Source: Bidens hawaiensis (taxonomy: Eukaryota > Streptophyta > Magnoliopsida > Asterales > Asteraceae). Taken from it: a DNA stretch of 64,000 nt. Each line of letters starts with the position of its first letter. The first letter of the stretch is position 1. The DNA is taken from positions 177,291 to 241,290 of the forward strand of contig JAIQDT010003832.1 in the NCBI GenBank assembly GCA_021521415.1, written 5' to 3'. This document shows positions 22,395-34,666 of this stretch, in pieces. A program made the translations under genes and the position numbers. The notes beneath the pieces were generated by a model. That model made no database searches and was not told the origin of the DNA. It saw only the letters and a program-made list of their open reading frames with translations.

Positions 22395-23653
22395 GAGAAA
22401 ATTCTTAAAATAGTCTGTTATATAGAGAGAATTCTTAAATTAGTCTAAAAGTCTTGATTATTTTTTAAAGAATTTGAACTGAGTAGATACATTAGAATAA
22501 GATCTGTCTTATGAGGGAGCATGTCAAACTATAAAAATATGATGGGAGTAGACCAAATATGGGAATAATGTTGATGGAAAAGACCAAATTTTTGAACATA
22601 TTGAGGAAGCAAACCATTTCTTTCTTAACCTTTCTTCTCAAAAGACAATCTCCCCAGACGGATTTATTATATTTCCTACATGGGCCGTACAAATTTTCAA
22701 ATTCGTGAAAAATGTGTCTTTTGATTTCGTTTTGGGAGACGCATTTCGGAGAAATTTGTTCTAAGGAGACGAGAATTTTCTTTTCTTCTTATAAGTTGGA
22801 TTTATTCAAATTTCGTCCACTCCGGCAGTATTTATTTAAATTCCGTCCACACCGACAAGATTTAACTATAATCCGTCTACACAGGCAAGATTCTGATTAA
22901 TAACTTTCTTTCCTTAATATTTTGATTTAATACATCTGTTTATTAGCCCTTATATTCATCTTCATCATCTTCTTCAATATACTAGTTCTAAGGAGACACA
23001 TTTTGATTTATTATCCCTTGTACGGAATTTAACAATATACTTGTTCTGGAACATTGAGATTATATTGCAGTAGGAATAGGAACCAATAAACCCGGAACCC
23101 ATATCAATAACCTCCACATGATCTCCGCTCTTAAACTTTATCATTTTGGATTAAAGAACAAATTATAAGAGGTGAAAGATGATCCGATGATGATAATTCG
23201 TATAAATGATGAAGAAGCAAATATATTTTATAAAAGTATATGATCTGGATAGACAAGGAAGGGAAAAAGAAAAATCTCGTCTCATTAGAACAAATTTGTC
23301 TGAAATGCGTCTTCCAGGACGAAATTAAAAAGACACATTTCCAAGAATTTGAAAATTTGTACGGCTCAGATAGGAAACATAATAAAAACGTCTGGGGATA
23401 CTGTCTTTTGAGAATAAAAGTTAAGAAAGAAATATGACATTCTCCCTCAATATTTTAAAAAATTTGACATTGTCAATCAACATTATTCCCATATTTGGTC
23501 TGCTCCCTCTATATTTTTAAAAGTTTGGTTTTCTCTCTCATAATAAAGATCTTCTCCCAATATATCTCCTTAGTCCAAATTCTTTAAGAACAATTAAGAC
23601 TTTTGAGCTATTTTGAGATTTCCTATATAATGGACTAATTTAGGAATTTTCTC
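22395..23653. mobile_element. MULE-like foldback element, 1259 bp
   Basis: Long inverted repeat: TTAGTCTAAAAGTCTTGATT on the left and AATTAAGACTTTTGAGC on the right; CAAATATGGGAATAATGTTG inverted as CATTATTCCCATATTTGG; and more. Flanked by a perfect 9-bp duplication TTTAATATA (22386-22394 and 23654-23662). Ends are GAGAAAATTCTTAAAATAG and, reverse-complemented, GAGAAAATTCCTAAATTAG. The loop holds three about 30-bp repeats with CCGTCCACACCGACAAG-like sequence (22803-22893). It has no transposase. Confidence 0.9.
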
Positions 23654-23662
23654 TTTAATATA

Positions 23663-24227
23663 ATAGTTGTAAATTTTTTGTTTCTTTTTTTTATAACTGT
23701 TATAAGATTATTATGTGTAGTTGAGTATTGTTGGGATGCCAGAGTTTTAATGTGGGCGACAGGTGTGAGTGGTGGAGTCCTTCTCCGAACAACTAATCAT
23801 ACATTTTTAAATTTTTATATTTTTAATAATAGATAAAATCACTACATCAATATAAAATAAACGTTAGTTGAAAATTTACTGTCTACGTGATATAACATGA
23901 TATTTATTCATATATTAAAACCATTACAGATAACTTAATGTAAATTCTTAAACTTTGTAATATGAAATGGATAACATGTAATTTTCAAAAAAAAAAATGA
24001 AATGGATAACATGCAATTCGTGTAAATTACAAGGACATGGACCGACAACGACCCTTTGACTAAGAATACGCAAAAAAATGGTATCCGTAGCATAAATTTA
24101 ATAAGAGTGTATTTAATTTTTTGATTTACTACTAGTGAGTGCCGTATTGTGTATTTATAAAAAGAATATATGTAATTGTTAATACGCATATGGGCACACA
24201 CTAATATGTATACCAAGAGTGAATTAT
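23663..24227. other. AT-rich intergenic sequence
   Basis: No gene recognised. AAATGGATAACATG occurs twice (23966 and 24000), a small local duplication. Confidence 0.35.
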
Positions 24228-24602
24228 GGGAAAATTTCTAAAATAAGTATTTGTGAAAACAAATTTCTTGTTTTAGGTATTATTTGCAAAAAATTTCAGA
24301 AATAGATATTATAAACTAGTCGTGACGAGTAGTTTGTAGAACCAATTAAAACTTACCACATGTCCTTAAACTAACCGTAACGGGCACGCTCACTAATCAT
24401 TTACTCGTCACGATTAAATAAGTTTCATGCCTCGTAATCAACGCCCACGAGTAATTCATAAGTCCTTAGGTCGCGACGACTAGTTTACCCGGTTTACATT
24501 CCCTACACAAGTAGTTTATTAGTAGTTAACCCGTCGCGACTAGTTTAACCTTCTAAAACTATAAAAAAAAATTTCATAAATACCTATTTTGAGAATTTCC
24601 CC
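24228..24602. mobile_element. MULE-like foldback element, copy 2
   Basis: Same family as 8306-8864 (shared CTAATCATTTACTCGTCACG, TAAGTTTCATGCCTCGTAAT). Flanked by perfect 9-bp GTGAATTAT (24219-24227 and 24603-24611). Ends GGGAAAATTTCTAAAATAAG and, reverse-complemented, GGGGAAATTCTCAAAATAGG. The right arm is shorter than in copy 1. Confidence 0.9.
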
Positions 24603-25786
24603 GTGAATTATTGACCATCAAACTAACTTTATACGAATATACTTTTACATCATATATATACAATTATTAAATATTTTTTTTTTACTTTACTTAAAAGAAA
24701 AAAAAATATTTAATAAGTGTATAGGACGTGATATGAAAAAGAAAATATAGATATTTGAAAAGTTAGATATGACACCATATAAATATGAATGAGTAAATGG
24801 CATTGGGTATCAGTATCAAACTAATACATCATGCATGTATCTGACCAAGCCATTTTGGTACAAATTTTGTACCTACATTTTGTGTTTTTTTCTGGGACAT
24901 ACCACTATTTTAGGTTGATTTACTTTAGACAAAACAACAAAACTAGTCCTTTATGTTTTTACGTTTTTTCATTAGATGTCCTTTGGCAAAAGAAATGACA
25001 GGAGACATCCTTTATGCTTAAAACTTTATCACGTTACGTCCTTTAGCGCTAACCCCGTTAATTTTTTTCGTTAATATGGTCATGTACATTGCACATGAGG
25101 GTAGTTTGGTAAATTTATATATATTTAATAATTATTAAGAATAAAATATAGAGATATTCATACAATAAACTCTCTCTCTCTCTCTCTCCCCCCACCTCTC
25201 CCTTCCTTTTTCAATCCATCTTTCTACCATCACCTACTTTAGACCATCGCCACCACCACTCGCTAACCACTACCGTTTAATCAACGAACTCCCTGTTTTT
25301 ACCGGTAACAAAGTCCTACCATTCCCTCTCCTGAAACACACTCTCTCTCTCTTTGTACACACTATGGATTTTGCCCGAAAAATCTGCCGCTGCCATCACC
25401 TGTTTTGAACCCTGATTGCCACTTGAAAACACAAATTTGGGGCTTCCGTTTGAAAACAAAAACAAGATATGTGCAGAAAAAAGCCCTAAATGCAACCGTC
25501 AACCTCTCCGTCGTACCACTCCTACCATCGGCCTAATTACCGCAACATCACCGCCTAATTACCTGACCACCACTAGCCAACATAAGCACCACCGTCGTTG
25601 CCTTTAAACCCCCAACCTGACCACCATCATCGTCGTCTTTCAAATCTGCATCTCCACCACCACCTATCATTTCTCTCCACTACCACCATCTCTAGAAACC
25701 ACCACCCACCACCAGAAAATGAGCATCAACCATCACCACTATCTCCGATAATAGATCCATGATATACTTACCCGGATCTAGAGAAC

Positions 25787-28030
25787 TATCACACCCCAAC
25801 CTACGGTGGAATATGCCGGGGCGCGACATAATTGTATCATAGCTCAAAAGACACTAAAATAAATCCACGTGTCAATATCTAAATTATTAAATTTATATTA
25901 TTCAAGTACGCAAAAGCACGAACATTGTCTCATAGAAATAAACATAACAACTTAATGAAAAGAAATAAATAGTCTTTAATTCATCATGCATCCTAAGGTC
26001 CAACTACTCTTTAATCCCTAATTTCTTCATCCAATATAGCTACCTGCGCCATGTGGGAAAATACATAGTTTGTCAACATAAAGTTGAGCAAGTAATCACG
26101 GTTTTTGAATACATATAATATAAAAAAAATGACAATTTCTTGCGATAATATGAAATATTACAACTAGCATAACATCAATATAACAATAATATAAAAGTTG
26201 TCTTTTCACTCGAATCCCATGGATAACGAGCTACTCTGACGGCGTATGATCATACTAATGAGGACGAGGATGAGATACCAACCACCAAAACATAAAATAA
26301 ACACATAGTCACATTTGCATGTATAACTAATTGAGCAATATCATATAACGCAAATAGTGAAATTGTAGTGAAAAATGATTTAACGCATAACGCCCCCAAA
26401 ATATAAAACGGTAAAAAAAGGGGATGTGAATTACTTACCTTTAGTGAGTGGATTAGATGAGGATGAGATAATAATAAAAGTTCGGATGGACACGTTTAAG
26501 CCTTCGAGATACGTCAACAAGGATGCGCTAATTGTTTAACGATAGTATTAATAAATGAGGAAAAGAACCAATAACGATTTGAGATTCGATGAGATATTAT
26601 TAGTCATTATTGTGATTTAATCGGTTTGATAAATGAGAGTCGTTTAGGTTTTAGTTGCCTTATTTATTGATTATTTATTAACTAATTTTAGTATTAACAT
26701 TATAGTTATTATTATTATATTGTTATTATTATTATTGTTATTGTTATTATTATTATTATTATTTGGTAACTAAGATAAGTGATATATTTTATTCATATCC
26801 ATATTTTCAAGTAATGAATTTTAATAATGCATAACCGATATTTAGCATTAATAAACGTTATATATATATATACTTTGATGAAACCTTGGTGTTAATTATT
26901 TATAAAAAGGTACATATATGTATATATGTTACGGAAAAATTATTTGAGCTTTTAAGGTAGATCGATTTAGATAAAAATATTTGTTTCCTATTATATATAT
27001 AAATAATTATATTCTTAAGTATATACTTATTATCAATAGGAAACTATGACATGAAACCACATCCAAAATAATATTTTCAAGGTTCAGTTTCGTTAAAACA
27101 AAGTTTATTTAATATTATATTATGATTATAATAAAAATAAAGCAGAAATTTAATCAAAATAAAATAGATATGCAAAAATTGGGTCCAGGCAGGTTTGAAC
27201 CCGCTCCTGGGCCGGTTCCGGTGTTTAGTCTTTCGCACACCAGCATCGTGCTGGTGTGTTAATTTGTAAGAATTACCAGTTCTTAAGTTATATAACCAGA
27301 TGCACCCAGTCCTAAGTTCATTTACAAACCCTAGATCTTAAATCCGTTGATTCGTTCGTTGTATGTTAAAATTGACTTAGGGTTTTTGTTAATGGATCAA
27401 AAACGACTTATAATCATGCTTCAATTACCGTTTATAGTTGCGGAAAGGGGGTTTACGGCCAACAGCAGGTCGCGGCTTCTCTTAAGATTAAAAGGTTTCT
27501 TGGCGGCTTCGTATAGGGCAATTGAGTTAGGGTTTATGATCGCGAGATTGAGAGGAATGTGTGTGCACAATTAATTGTATTATAATTGTGTTTATATAGT
27601 GTTTTAGAGCCCAAGTTAGCCGCGGTATACATTGATTTTATAAGCTGTCAATTTGATTTGTTTTCTATAATTATAGTGTCGGTGTGATCGTGTATTAACG
27701 GAAAATCGTTTTTTATAAAGTTAATTTCACGATTGGGGCCGAAAAACACGAGTTGCCATAGAGGGTTAGGGTGTCGGCCGATGGTTTGGATGGGGAAGAA
27801 GCAGTTTGTTATAATTTTGAATGGAAATTGCATTTTGGTCCTTCTATTTTGGCTAAGGGTACAAAGAAGATCCAATGTTTAGTTAAAGGGTTAGATTTTT
27901 ATATTTTGGATAGTTAAATAATAAAAAAAAATAATTAAACAAATGGAAATCTTTTATTGATAATTTACCTGCCTAAGAACTGGGTCGGGTAATGATTACA
28001 AAATATGAACGGAAAACCCGAAATGTTACA
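25787..28030 (-). mobile_element. Solo LTR, gypsy-type, 2244 bp, minus strand
   Basis: On the minus strand it begins TGTAACATTTCGGGTTTTCC and ends AGGTTGGGGTGTGATA. It is flanked by perfect AGAAC on both sides (25782-25786 and 28031-28035). The GGGGTGTKAYA end is shared with the LTRs ending at 52486 and 60246. It is nested inside the foldback element. No coding sequence. Includes (TTA)n-like runs near 26700-26763. Confidence 0.9.
27181..27258 (-). other. tRNA-like module inside the solo LTR
   Basis: On the minus strand, CACACCAGCACGATGCTGG is followed by GCGGGTTCAAACCTGCC, the latter a perfect Pol III B-box core (GGTTCAAACC) in a short stem. It is not a complete tRNA. Similar modules lie in the LTR at 58809-59048. 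Confidence 0.4.
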
Positions 28031-28655
28031 AGAACAACCATCAAATAGAAACGATACTTACCTGTTTGGAACCCCACCGCCTACATCCTATCTTCAAGCT
28101 CAGAACAGTCGCCGCCTACATACTTACCCAGGTCCTGGAGAACAACCACTTTGCCTACATCTTGTTTGGAACCCATCCGCCAACATCCTGTTTGGAACCA
28201 CACCGCCAACATACCCAGTTTTGGAGAACAACTATTTCGCCTGAACCATAGGTCTTCGCCGCCTACATCCTATCTTCAAGCTCAAAACAGCCACATGAGT
28301 TGGGCGGTTCGTTGTGGTAGTCGGAGGTGGTGGTGGCACCGGAATTGGAGAGGTGGGAGACTTGAGGAGAGAGAGGGAGTATGAGTTTTATGAGAGAGAG
28401 AGAGAGAGAGGGAGAGTTGGGTGTTTATGGTTTTTTATATTTTTTGATAAATACGGTAAAAAGACTAGTTTACCATCGTGTGCAATGCACATGACCAGAT
28501 TTAACGAAAAAAATTAACGGGGTTAGCGCTAAAGGACGTAACGTGATAGAATTTTTAAGCGTAAATGATGTCTTCTGCCATTTCTTTCGCCAAAGGACAT
28601 CCAATGAAAAAACGTGCAAACATAAAGGACTAGTTTTGCTATTTTGTCTTTAATT

Positions 28656-31319
28656 TAAGTACCGAAATATACCAGTATAATACCTAGCACTTTCATATCA
28701 CTACAGGTATCACTTTTTTACAATTTTAGAATCGGTACACTACCAATACCGATACCAAGCTCAATCTGCTCCATATTAACATTAGAGTTTCATGGTTACG
28801 TGTCGGACACACCGACAACATCAATTTCAAAACGTCACGGCGATTTTGTTATTGATATATTTTGTTTATTTTCAAAGTGTAAAATACACATTTATTCATT
28901 ACACATGACGAACGTCGTCACAGTCTACCGCCAGGCATTCACCACACATTGTTCACCTGCTCATCATTATCACTTCCAATGCATCCACCACTAAACACCA
29001 AACACCCCCCACCGTTTAGACTATTAATGTACCGATGTACCATATAGTTTTAAATGATATGAATACATTACATATTTTTATATAATACAATAAATAAATA
29101 TGGTGTTTACTGGCTGTAAACTTAAAATTATAAAACTTTTAGTTGAGTATTTAGGTTAGTTTAAGAAGGTGTAATGGGTATTATCAATGGGTAGCTTTTA
29201 ATCACATAAGATAATGCATGCGTGTATAGGCACCGTGTAAACCGATTCATATTGAGTAATAGGTATGAAACGCATTAATGTAACCGAGCATGGGATTAGA
29301 TTATCGAAACATGCCACAAATCCGACTTATGTACATCCATGCCTTCAAATAGAACACGTTATTGTTAGACCATTAGTTAACATAGGATAGATTAAGACTC
29401 GATATCAGTGCCGGCTATGATGTGGGGTGGGGAGGGTGACGACTCCCGGCCTGATCACCCGGTAGGCCTGAAAAATCAAATTTTGAACCTAATTTGAATT
29501 TTTTTTTTGGATCAAGTTATAAACTTATGAGTTTTTGAATCCTATTGAATCGAATTCGAATTATAAATATTTTACATAGAGTTTTGTTTGAGTCAACATG
29601 AAAACAAATTATTGGACGCAAGACAAGGAATTCGAAGAAGTTTTTAACAACGGGTGGAATTCTCCTGTCGGTTTTTCGACTTCGTCCAAGTTTTAAGGCT
29701 TTATAACAAGTTGAGACTTCTTAAAAACATGCTCGGAGTGCAAATTAAAGACAAAAAGAAGAGAATGTGAAGAGTATGAAAATGTGTCTACAAGAATAAA
29801 TGATATTTACAAAAGGTTGGATTGTTGGAATTTATGCTTCGGATCAAGCGTGAGCCCAACTATGGCGCAGGCCCATTGCTGAGGGTGGGCTTGGCTGTTC
29901 AGCCTTCATCTCAAGTCCAACATCCTCATGTGGCGCATGGTCTGGCCCTAAATATTTCAACCGTAGGTGAGGCAACTCAGCCCAATGTGATGGATCAGAT
30001 TGTGGTACGGGAGCTGGCCTGGTGGATAGTGGGCCAATTAGCGGGCCAACCTCGTCGAATGGGATCTTGCCTGGTCTTCGGGCTGCGGATATAGAGTAAT
30101 CATGTTTGGAAAGAAGATCTTGTTTGGGCGCGACTACAAAAAAGGAGTCTAATTTGGAATTGTTACAAAAGCTAAAAGTCAAGTGGAACGCCTATTGGGA
30201 TGAAATGCTAGATTTTTTCATTCAGAGTTAAAACAGCGTAGAATGATATTGGCAATGAATGGTTTAAAGGCTGATGGTATGTGGATATATGATACTTCCC
30301 TTGTATAAAATGCTCTATAAATAACTTCATATACTATCTTTCCAAAAAGTTTTGAGAGTTAAACTTATATCAGATCTGGGATTCAGTAAACATTTATACC
30401 TTTAAATATAGGAGGATCAAACGATCGTGGCATCTAAAGGCATGCTTGGTTCGCGAAATTCAAATGAATTAGATGGAATTGGAATTTAAATATCTTCTCT
30501 TGATGTGTATAGTTCGTAGAATTTGTTGAAATTGGAACTTAATTCCATTTCTAACGAGTTTGGTTGACAAATGAATTGAAGTTCATATTTAAAGTTAATT
30601 CGGTCAAAATCCTTTGACATGTGAAGGATTTCATCAAAAGTAAATGGAACATCCGACCCTAAATGCGTTCCAGTCCGGATACAATCGAATACGGATTCCA
30701 AATTGACATGCATGGTCGAAATTTACAGAGGCGTAATGGATAATAACATTTGACAAGTTTGAAGAATTGTTCAGATTCTTTGATTTCGGATTTCCAGTCA
30801 ACTTTTTAAACCCATACCCATCTTTTACTTCAGCATGAATGAAAGATTATTTGTATAAATATAAACTTATGAGCTATGATAAATAAATATCCATGAAACA
30901 TAATCCCTTCTTTGGGGCCTAGTATTCATTTGTTGTCTTAAGTCGTGAAAAGCTCAAACGATCCAACCCATATGATGATACAAAGCCTTGAAATAAGGTG
31001 GAATCCATTCAACACTAAAATCACAACCTGCTCCCTACTTATCATTTAACTTTTCATTACACCCCCTTTTATATTTAGAAATATACTGACAGGCTATAAA
31101 ACAAATCTTAACGTTTCAACAAATGATTCAAGTTAGGGGTATTTGGAATCTGTTTTAAGCATCCGTTGCGTTGTGGTGTGGCCGTGTACTAATGTGAATT
31201 TAGTTAGTATGGGCTAAGCTCGTTAAGAAACTGATACTAAATATGTCAAATAAGAAAACAATGCCCACACTCGTATAATTTATACTAAAAATTAACATAT
31301 TATAAAGTTCATAACGGTA
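28656..31319. other. Intergenic, no gene assigned
   Basis: Includes a GC-richer patch at about 29830-30090 with overlapping open frames on both strands but no family I recognise, and a MITE-like stretch from about 30440 (GGCATGCTTGGTTCGCG, AATTGGAATT words). No splice-supported exon was found. Confidence 0.35.
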
Positions 31320-31520
31320 ACGATGCTAATTTTAGCCCGAGCGTTGGTGAGTTGACGCGAATTCGATCAGTTTGGCCATGTCTTTTCGGTACCATAACTA
31401 AAACAAAACGGTTGGTAAAACCTTGTCGGTAGAAGGCGTTACAGTGGCGAGTCGGTAAAACCCGGGCGTTGGTAAAACCCGAGTGTTGAGGCAGTGAGTC
31501 GAAGCGAATTCGATCAGTTT
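31320..31520. repeat. Dispersed repeat related to 46905-47160
   Basis: Contains CGGTAAAACCCGGGCGTTGG and GTTGACGCGAATTCGATCAG. The inverse orientation appears at 46905-47160 (CTCGGGTTTTACCAACGCCC). Ends of the element are not resolved. Confidence 0.5.
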
Positions 31521-32562
31521 TCCTTTATGTTCGTTACGAAATTGAAACTAAAGTGGAAAAAGAAATAGTGTGGCCTGATATTCTGCCACTTGGCCCAATG
31601 AGAGTCATTGCGACACCAAAATTGCCTTTTAGTCTGTATAGATAATATCTTCAATTGATATTTTTGGTTAAACTTTTTTTTTTTTTTAATTACCAATTCT
31701 CTGGTTAACTAGCACATACTAGGGTGGCGTATGTTTTTTGTCTGAAGATCTTCCTGGCCTTTTATGTCTGCGCCGTGCAGACGTTTAAGCTTGTAGACTG
31801 TTTGTTTTTCTGAAGACATTTCATTAAAAAACGTCTTCGCACCCTCTTATCCTAGAAGACATGGACCATAGTCTTCTAACCTCTTCTATCTCCTTTTTCA
31901 CATCATACCCATCAGACATAACAACTTCATTCACCTCCAACCCGAATCTCTCCTTCCTCCCTCCAGCCATCAGCCTCTCCTCCTCCACAACCGCTGCCGC
32001 CGCACCACCTGAACCACCGCTGCTACCGTGCCACCTGAACCACCGCGCCGCGCCGCCCCCTGAACTATCGCCGGTCATCTTCTCCAGCTTGTCCTCACGC
32101 CACCTATTGAACTACCACCGTCTGTCATCTTCTCCATCTCATCTTTAATTTGTTTAGGTTTGATTTTAATGTTTGATTAAGTGATTTTTGGTTGTTCTCA
32201 TAGTTTTATTGTACGATTTGCCATTTGAATAAGTTAAAAAAAATCACCAAAAGCAAGCTAATCATGTTAATTCCAAGTTGTTGATAGTCAGTTTTTTGTC
32301 TTGCTAATATGTTAGGTTGTTTGCTTTTAAATAGGATATCAACCCAGTTTTATCACAACTATAAAAATAAAAACATACAATGGGGAATTTTCAGTCTTAT
32401 AACTTCTAGAGTTCTAGGTTGTACAAATTGTATCTTTAAGATATTTAGAAGATAAGTAGTTTAATCTTTAATTATTGGTTAACCATGGACTTTTATGTTT
32501 ATGTTTAAATTATGTTTATATTTAGGCTTGATTTATGTCTTGTAAAAATGTTTATGTGTAGG
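31521..32562. other. Intergenic with low-complexity GC-rich segment
   Basis: 31861-32148 is CT/CCG-rich with open frames in both directions, but the composition (Ser/Pro runs) and lack of family make a gene unlikely. GTCTGAAGATC and TCTGAAGACATTTCATTAAA near 31740-31830 resemble the element at 3365-3892. Confidence 0.3.
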
Positions 32563-32707
32563 TTTGAGCGATGAGTTGTTTGAGCAATACGATCAAGCCA
32601 ATGTGTTATTCGGAAATACTGTGCACGTTGATGTTGACGAAGATAAGGTTGAAGCACGTGGCACTGCATCAGACGGGAATACATGACACGGTTACGAGAT
32701 GAAATTG
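32563..32707 (+). pseudogene. Exon remnant, possibly transposase C-terminus
   Basis: After an AG acceptor the frame reads GLSDELFEQYDQANVLFGN to RGTASDG, then continues after a one-base shift as EYMTRLRDEIAD. The final motif resembles the C-terminal end of plant PIF/Harbinger (ALP1-like) transposases; this assignment is tentative. It is cut at its right end by the repeat at 32708. Confidence 0.35.
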
Positions 32708-32937
32708 CTGATAGTAGTTTTGCATCAAGCCTTGGACATAAAGCACATAACACTCAACCATCGGCACACCGGTTGATTGGTGCATGTACCATTGTCTTTC
32801 GGCTATCAACGCCACCACATGATTCCTGATTAACCTTCCGCCACTTTTAACGTTATTTTCACGAGATTAGTAAAATAACGTCAAAATTAGTGCAATTTCA
32901 CTTTTGCCCGCCCAAGAGTTCACATATATATACATTA
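32708..32937. mobile_element. Second copy of the 20385-20610 repeat
   Basis: Nearly identical to the 5' part of the SINE-like repeat in kinase intron 2 (GATAGTAGTTTTGCATCAAG, TGTCTTTCGGCTATCAACGC, GTAAAATAACGTCAAAATTA). The Au-like part is missing. Same orientation as the first copy. Confidence 0.8.
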
Positions 32938-33177
32938 TATTTGGCCACCGCAAGCAAGGCGTAAACTGATCATTTGAGATTACTATTTAAAATATTTAAT
33001 AATCTACCCACACAAAGGGACGAAAATCATGTTAAGAGTTCATAAAATATATAATTAACAAGACTTTTAAGAATGTGATGATTTAATAAAAACTAATCCC
33101 CTTTACAACCAAGCAAATGAGTAATATGATATGTCATCCATATATGGAATGGTCATCCATATATAAAATGCATTATA

Positions 33178-33226
<49 letters not shown>

Positions 33227-33924
33227 CACTGACACATTTAAAGACAGTAAAATGAATGAATTTTTTACAAGTTCAATTTTTTTATAGCATTTCTAACACA
33301 AACTGCTTAGTTTGTTGTGACATAACCAGCTTCACATCCTAAGTTTACGAACACTATTGATAAAGCACATAACAAATTAACATGGATTCATTTTAATTAT
33401 AATAGCTTTTCTTTAAAGAATTAAGCACTATCATCAAAATAAAAAAAAATTAAAATATTAGAAGGAAAATTAGATTTTAATAATGAAAATTATAATTAGT
33501 TGGCCGATAAAATCTACGTACGCATTGTGAACAACAACACTACTTACTCTCACTTTGGTTGTCTAGTAAAAAGGTAACTATATTTGCATCTAATTATGTT
33601 ATTTCAAAACAGTTTGTATCAATCAGATTGAGATAGAAATTATTCTAATGTTCATCATGGACAAAGGAAGTTACTCTTACGTTAATATGAAATTGTCATT
33701 GAAAACAATTTTTTTAACATCATTTGAAATCAACTCCAATACCTGAGTGAGTCTTTTTAAGACGGGATGCCAACCGTCCATATTAATTCTGACACTCCCG
33801 ATCTAATTCATCCAATGACACAATGAAAGATAAAACCTCTTGAGTCATGCTTTGAGCATCACCTAATGTCAATGAACCAGAAGACCAATTTCTTTTGGCA
33901 GGTTAGCATTGTGTATTTTATAGG
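32938..33924. other. Intergenic with (ATT)n microsatellite
   Basis: 33181-33225 is a pure ATT triplet run of about 15 units. The rest is AT-rich with no gene recognised. Confidence 0.6.
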
Positions 33925-34456
33925 CAAATAGGAAATAATTAATCCCATTATTTGTGTATTGTATGATAATAATCTTAGATTTAAAAATTACCACAAACAT
34001 TTCAAACTTTCAACTATTTTTGTCTCAATAGTCATCCGTTAAAAAACACTTGACGCCGTTATGTTTTTTTTTTTCCGAGTTTCAAACCGATGCTCTAGGG
34101 CTTTTGATCGGAAGAAGGATAACTGGTGTAAAACTTATCTTGAAACGGTGATCCAAACAACGAAATAGTTTCAATTCGGGCGTTTAAATTTCCAATTAAT
34201 AAAAATCAATCCATTTGATACATAGTTTCGAGATAAGTTTTACATCAGTTAACCTGTATCATTCTTCCGATCAAAGCCCTAAAACATCGGTTTGAAACTC
34301 GGAAAAACACGTAACGACGTTAAGTGTTTTTTAACGGATGACCACTGAGGCAAAAATAGTTAAAATGTTGAACCGTTGGTAGTGATTTTTAAAGGTGAGA
34401 TTATTATCAGCCAATACACAAAATGTGAGAATATTTATTTTCAATTTTCCTATTTT
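33925..34456. mobile_element. Foldback element in the importin promoter
   Basis: Arms pair over most of their length: AACTGGTGTAAAACTTATCT with AGATAAGTTTTACATCAGTT; TCATCCGTTAAAAAACACTT with AAGTGTTTTTTAACGGATGA; TTTGTGTATTG with CAATACACAAA. Ends CAAATAGGAAAT and, reverse-complemented, CAAAATAGGAAAA. No convincing target duplication. Its right end is about 210 bp from the importin ATG. Confidence 0.7.
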
Positions 34457-34666
34457 GTAAAAGGACTCTAATTACTCATTGGAGAATACCCAAAGGACCA
34501 TTTATGCAACAACCTCCCGCAATATATTTCCCTCTAATATTCGAGCATCAGCATTCAACAATTGCTGTTTACCCCTTTTACCCCTACGACCTTTTGCCCT
34601 AATTAGTCTTCAGCCCTAATCTTCAATCATTCGCAATCGCCACCGTCAAACGCATCATCGCCGGCG

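Larger units (their letters stand above)
24912..28655. mobile_element. Foldback element split by a solo LTR
   Basis: Outer arms are inverted copies: AACAAAACTAGTCCTTTATG at the left against CATAAAGGACTAGTTTTGCT at the right, and CGTTACGTCCTTTAGCGCTA against TAGCGCTAAAGGACGTAACG. Both inner arms hold a CT/GA microsatellite (25170-25186 and 28392-28413). Removing the nested LTR leaves about 1.5 kb. The right arm has repeated CCGCCTACATCCTATCTTCA (about 28077 and 28258). Outer borders are approximate and no target duplication was fixed. Confidence 0.75.

Noticed and set aside
29822..30182. ORFs on both strands in a GC-richer patch
   Set aside because: No recognisable domain, no splice context, and open on both strands because of composition.
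31824..32148. Ser/Pro/Ala-rich ORF and its complement
   Set aside because: Low-complexity CT/CCG DNA; no conserved motif.
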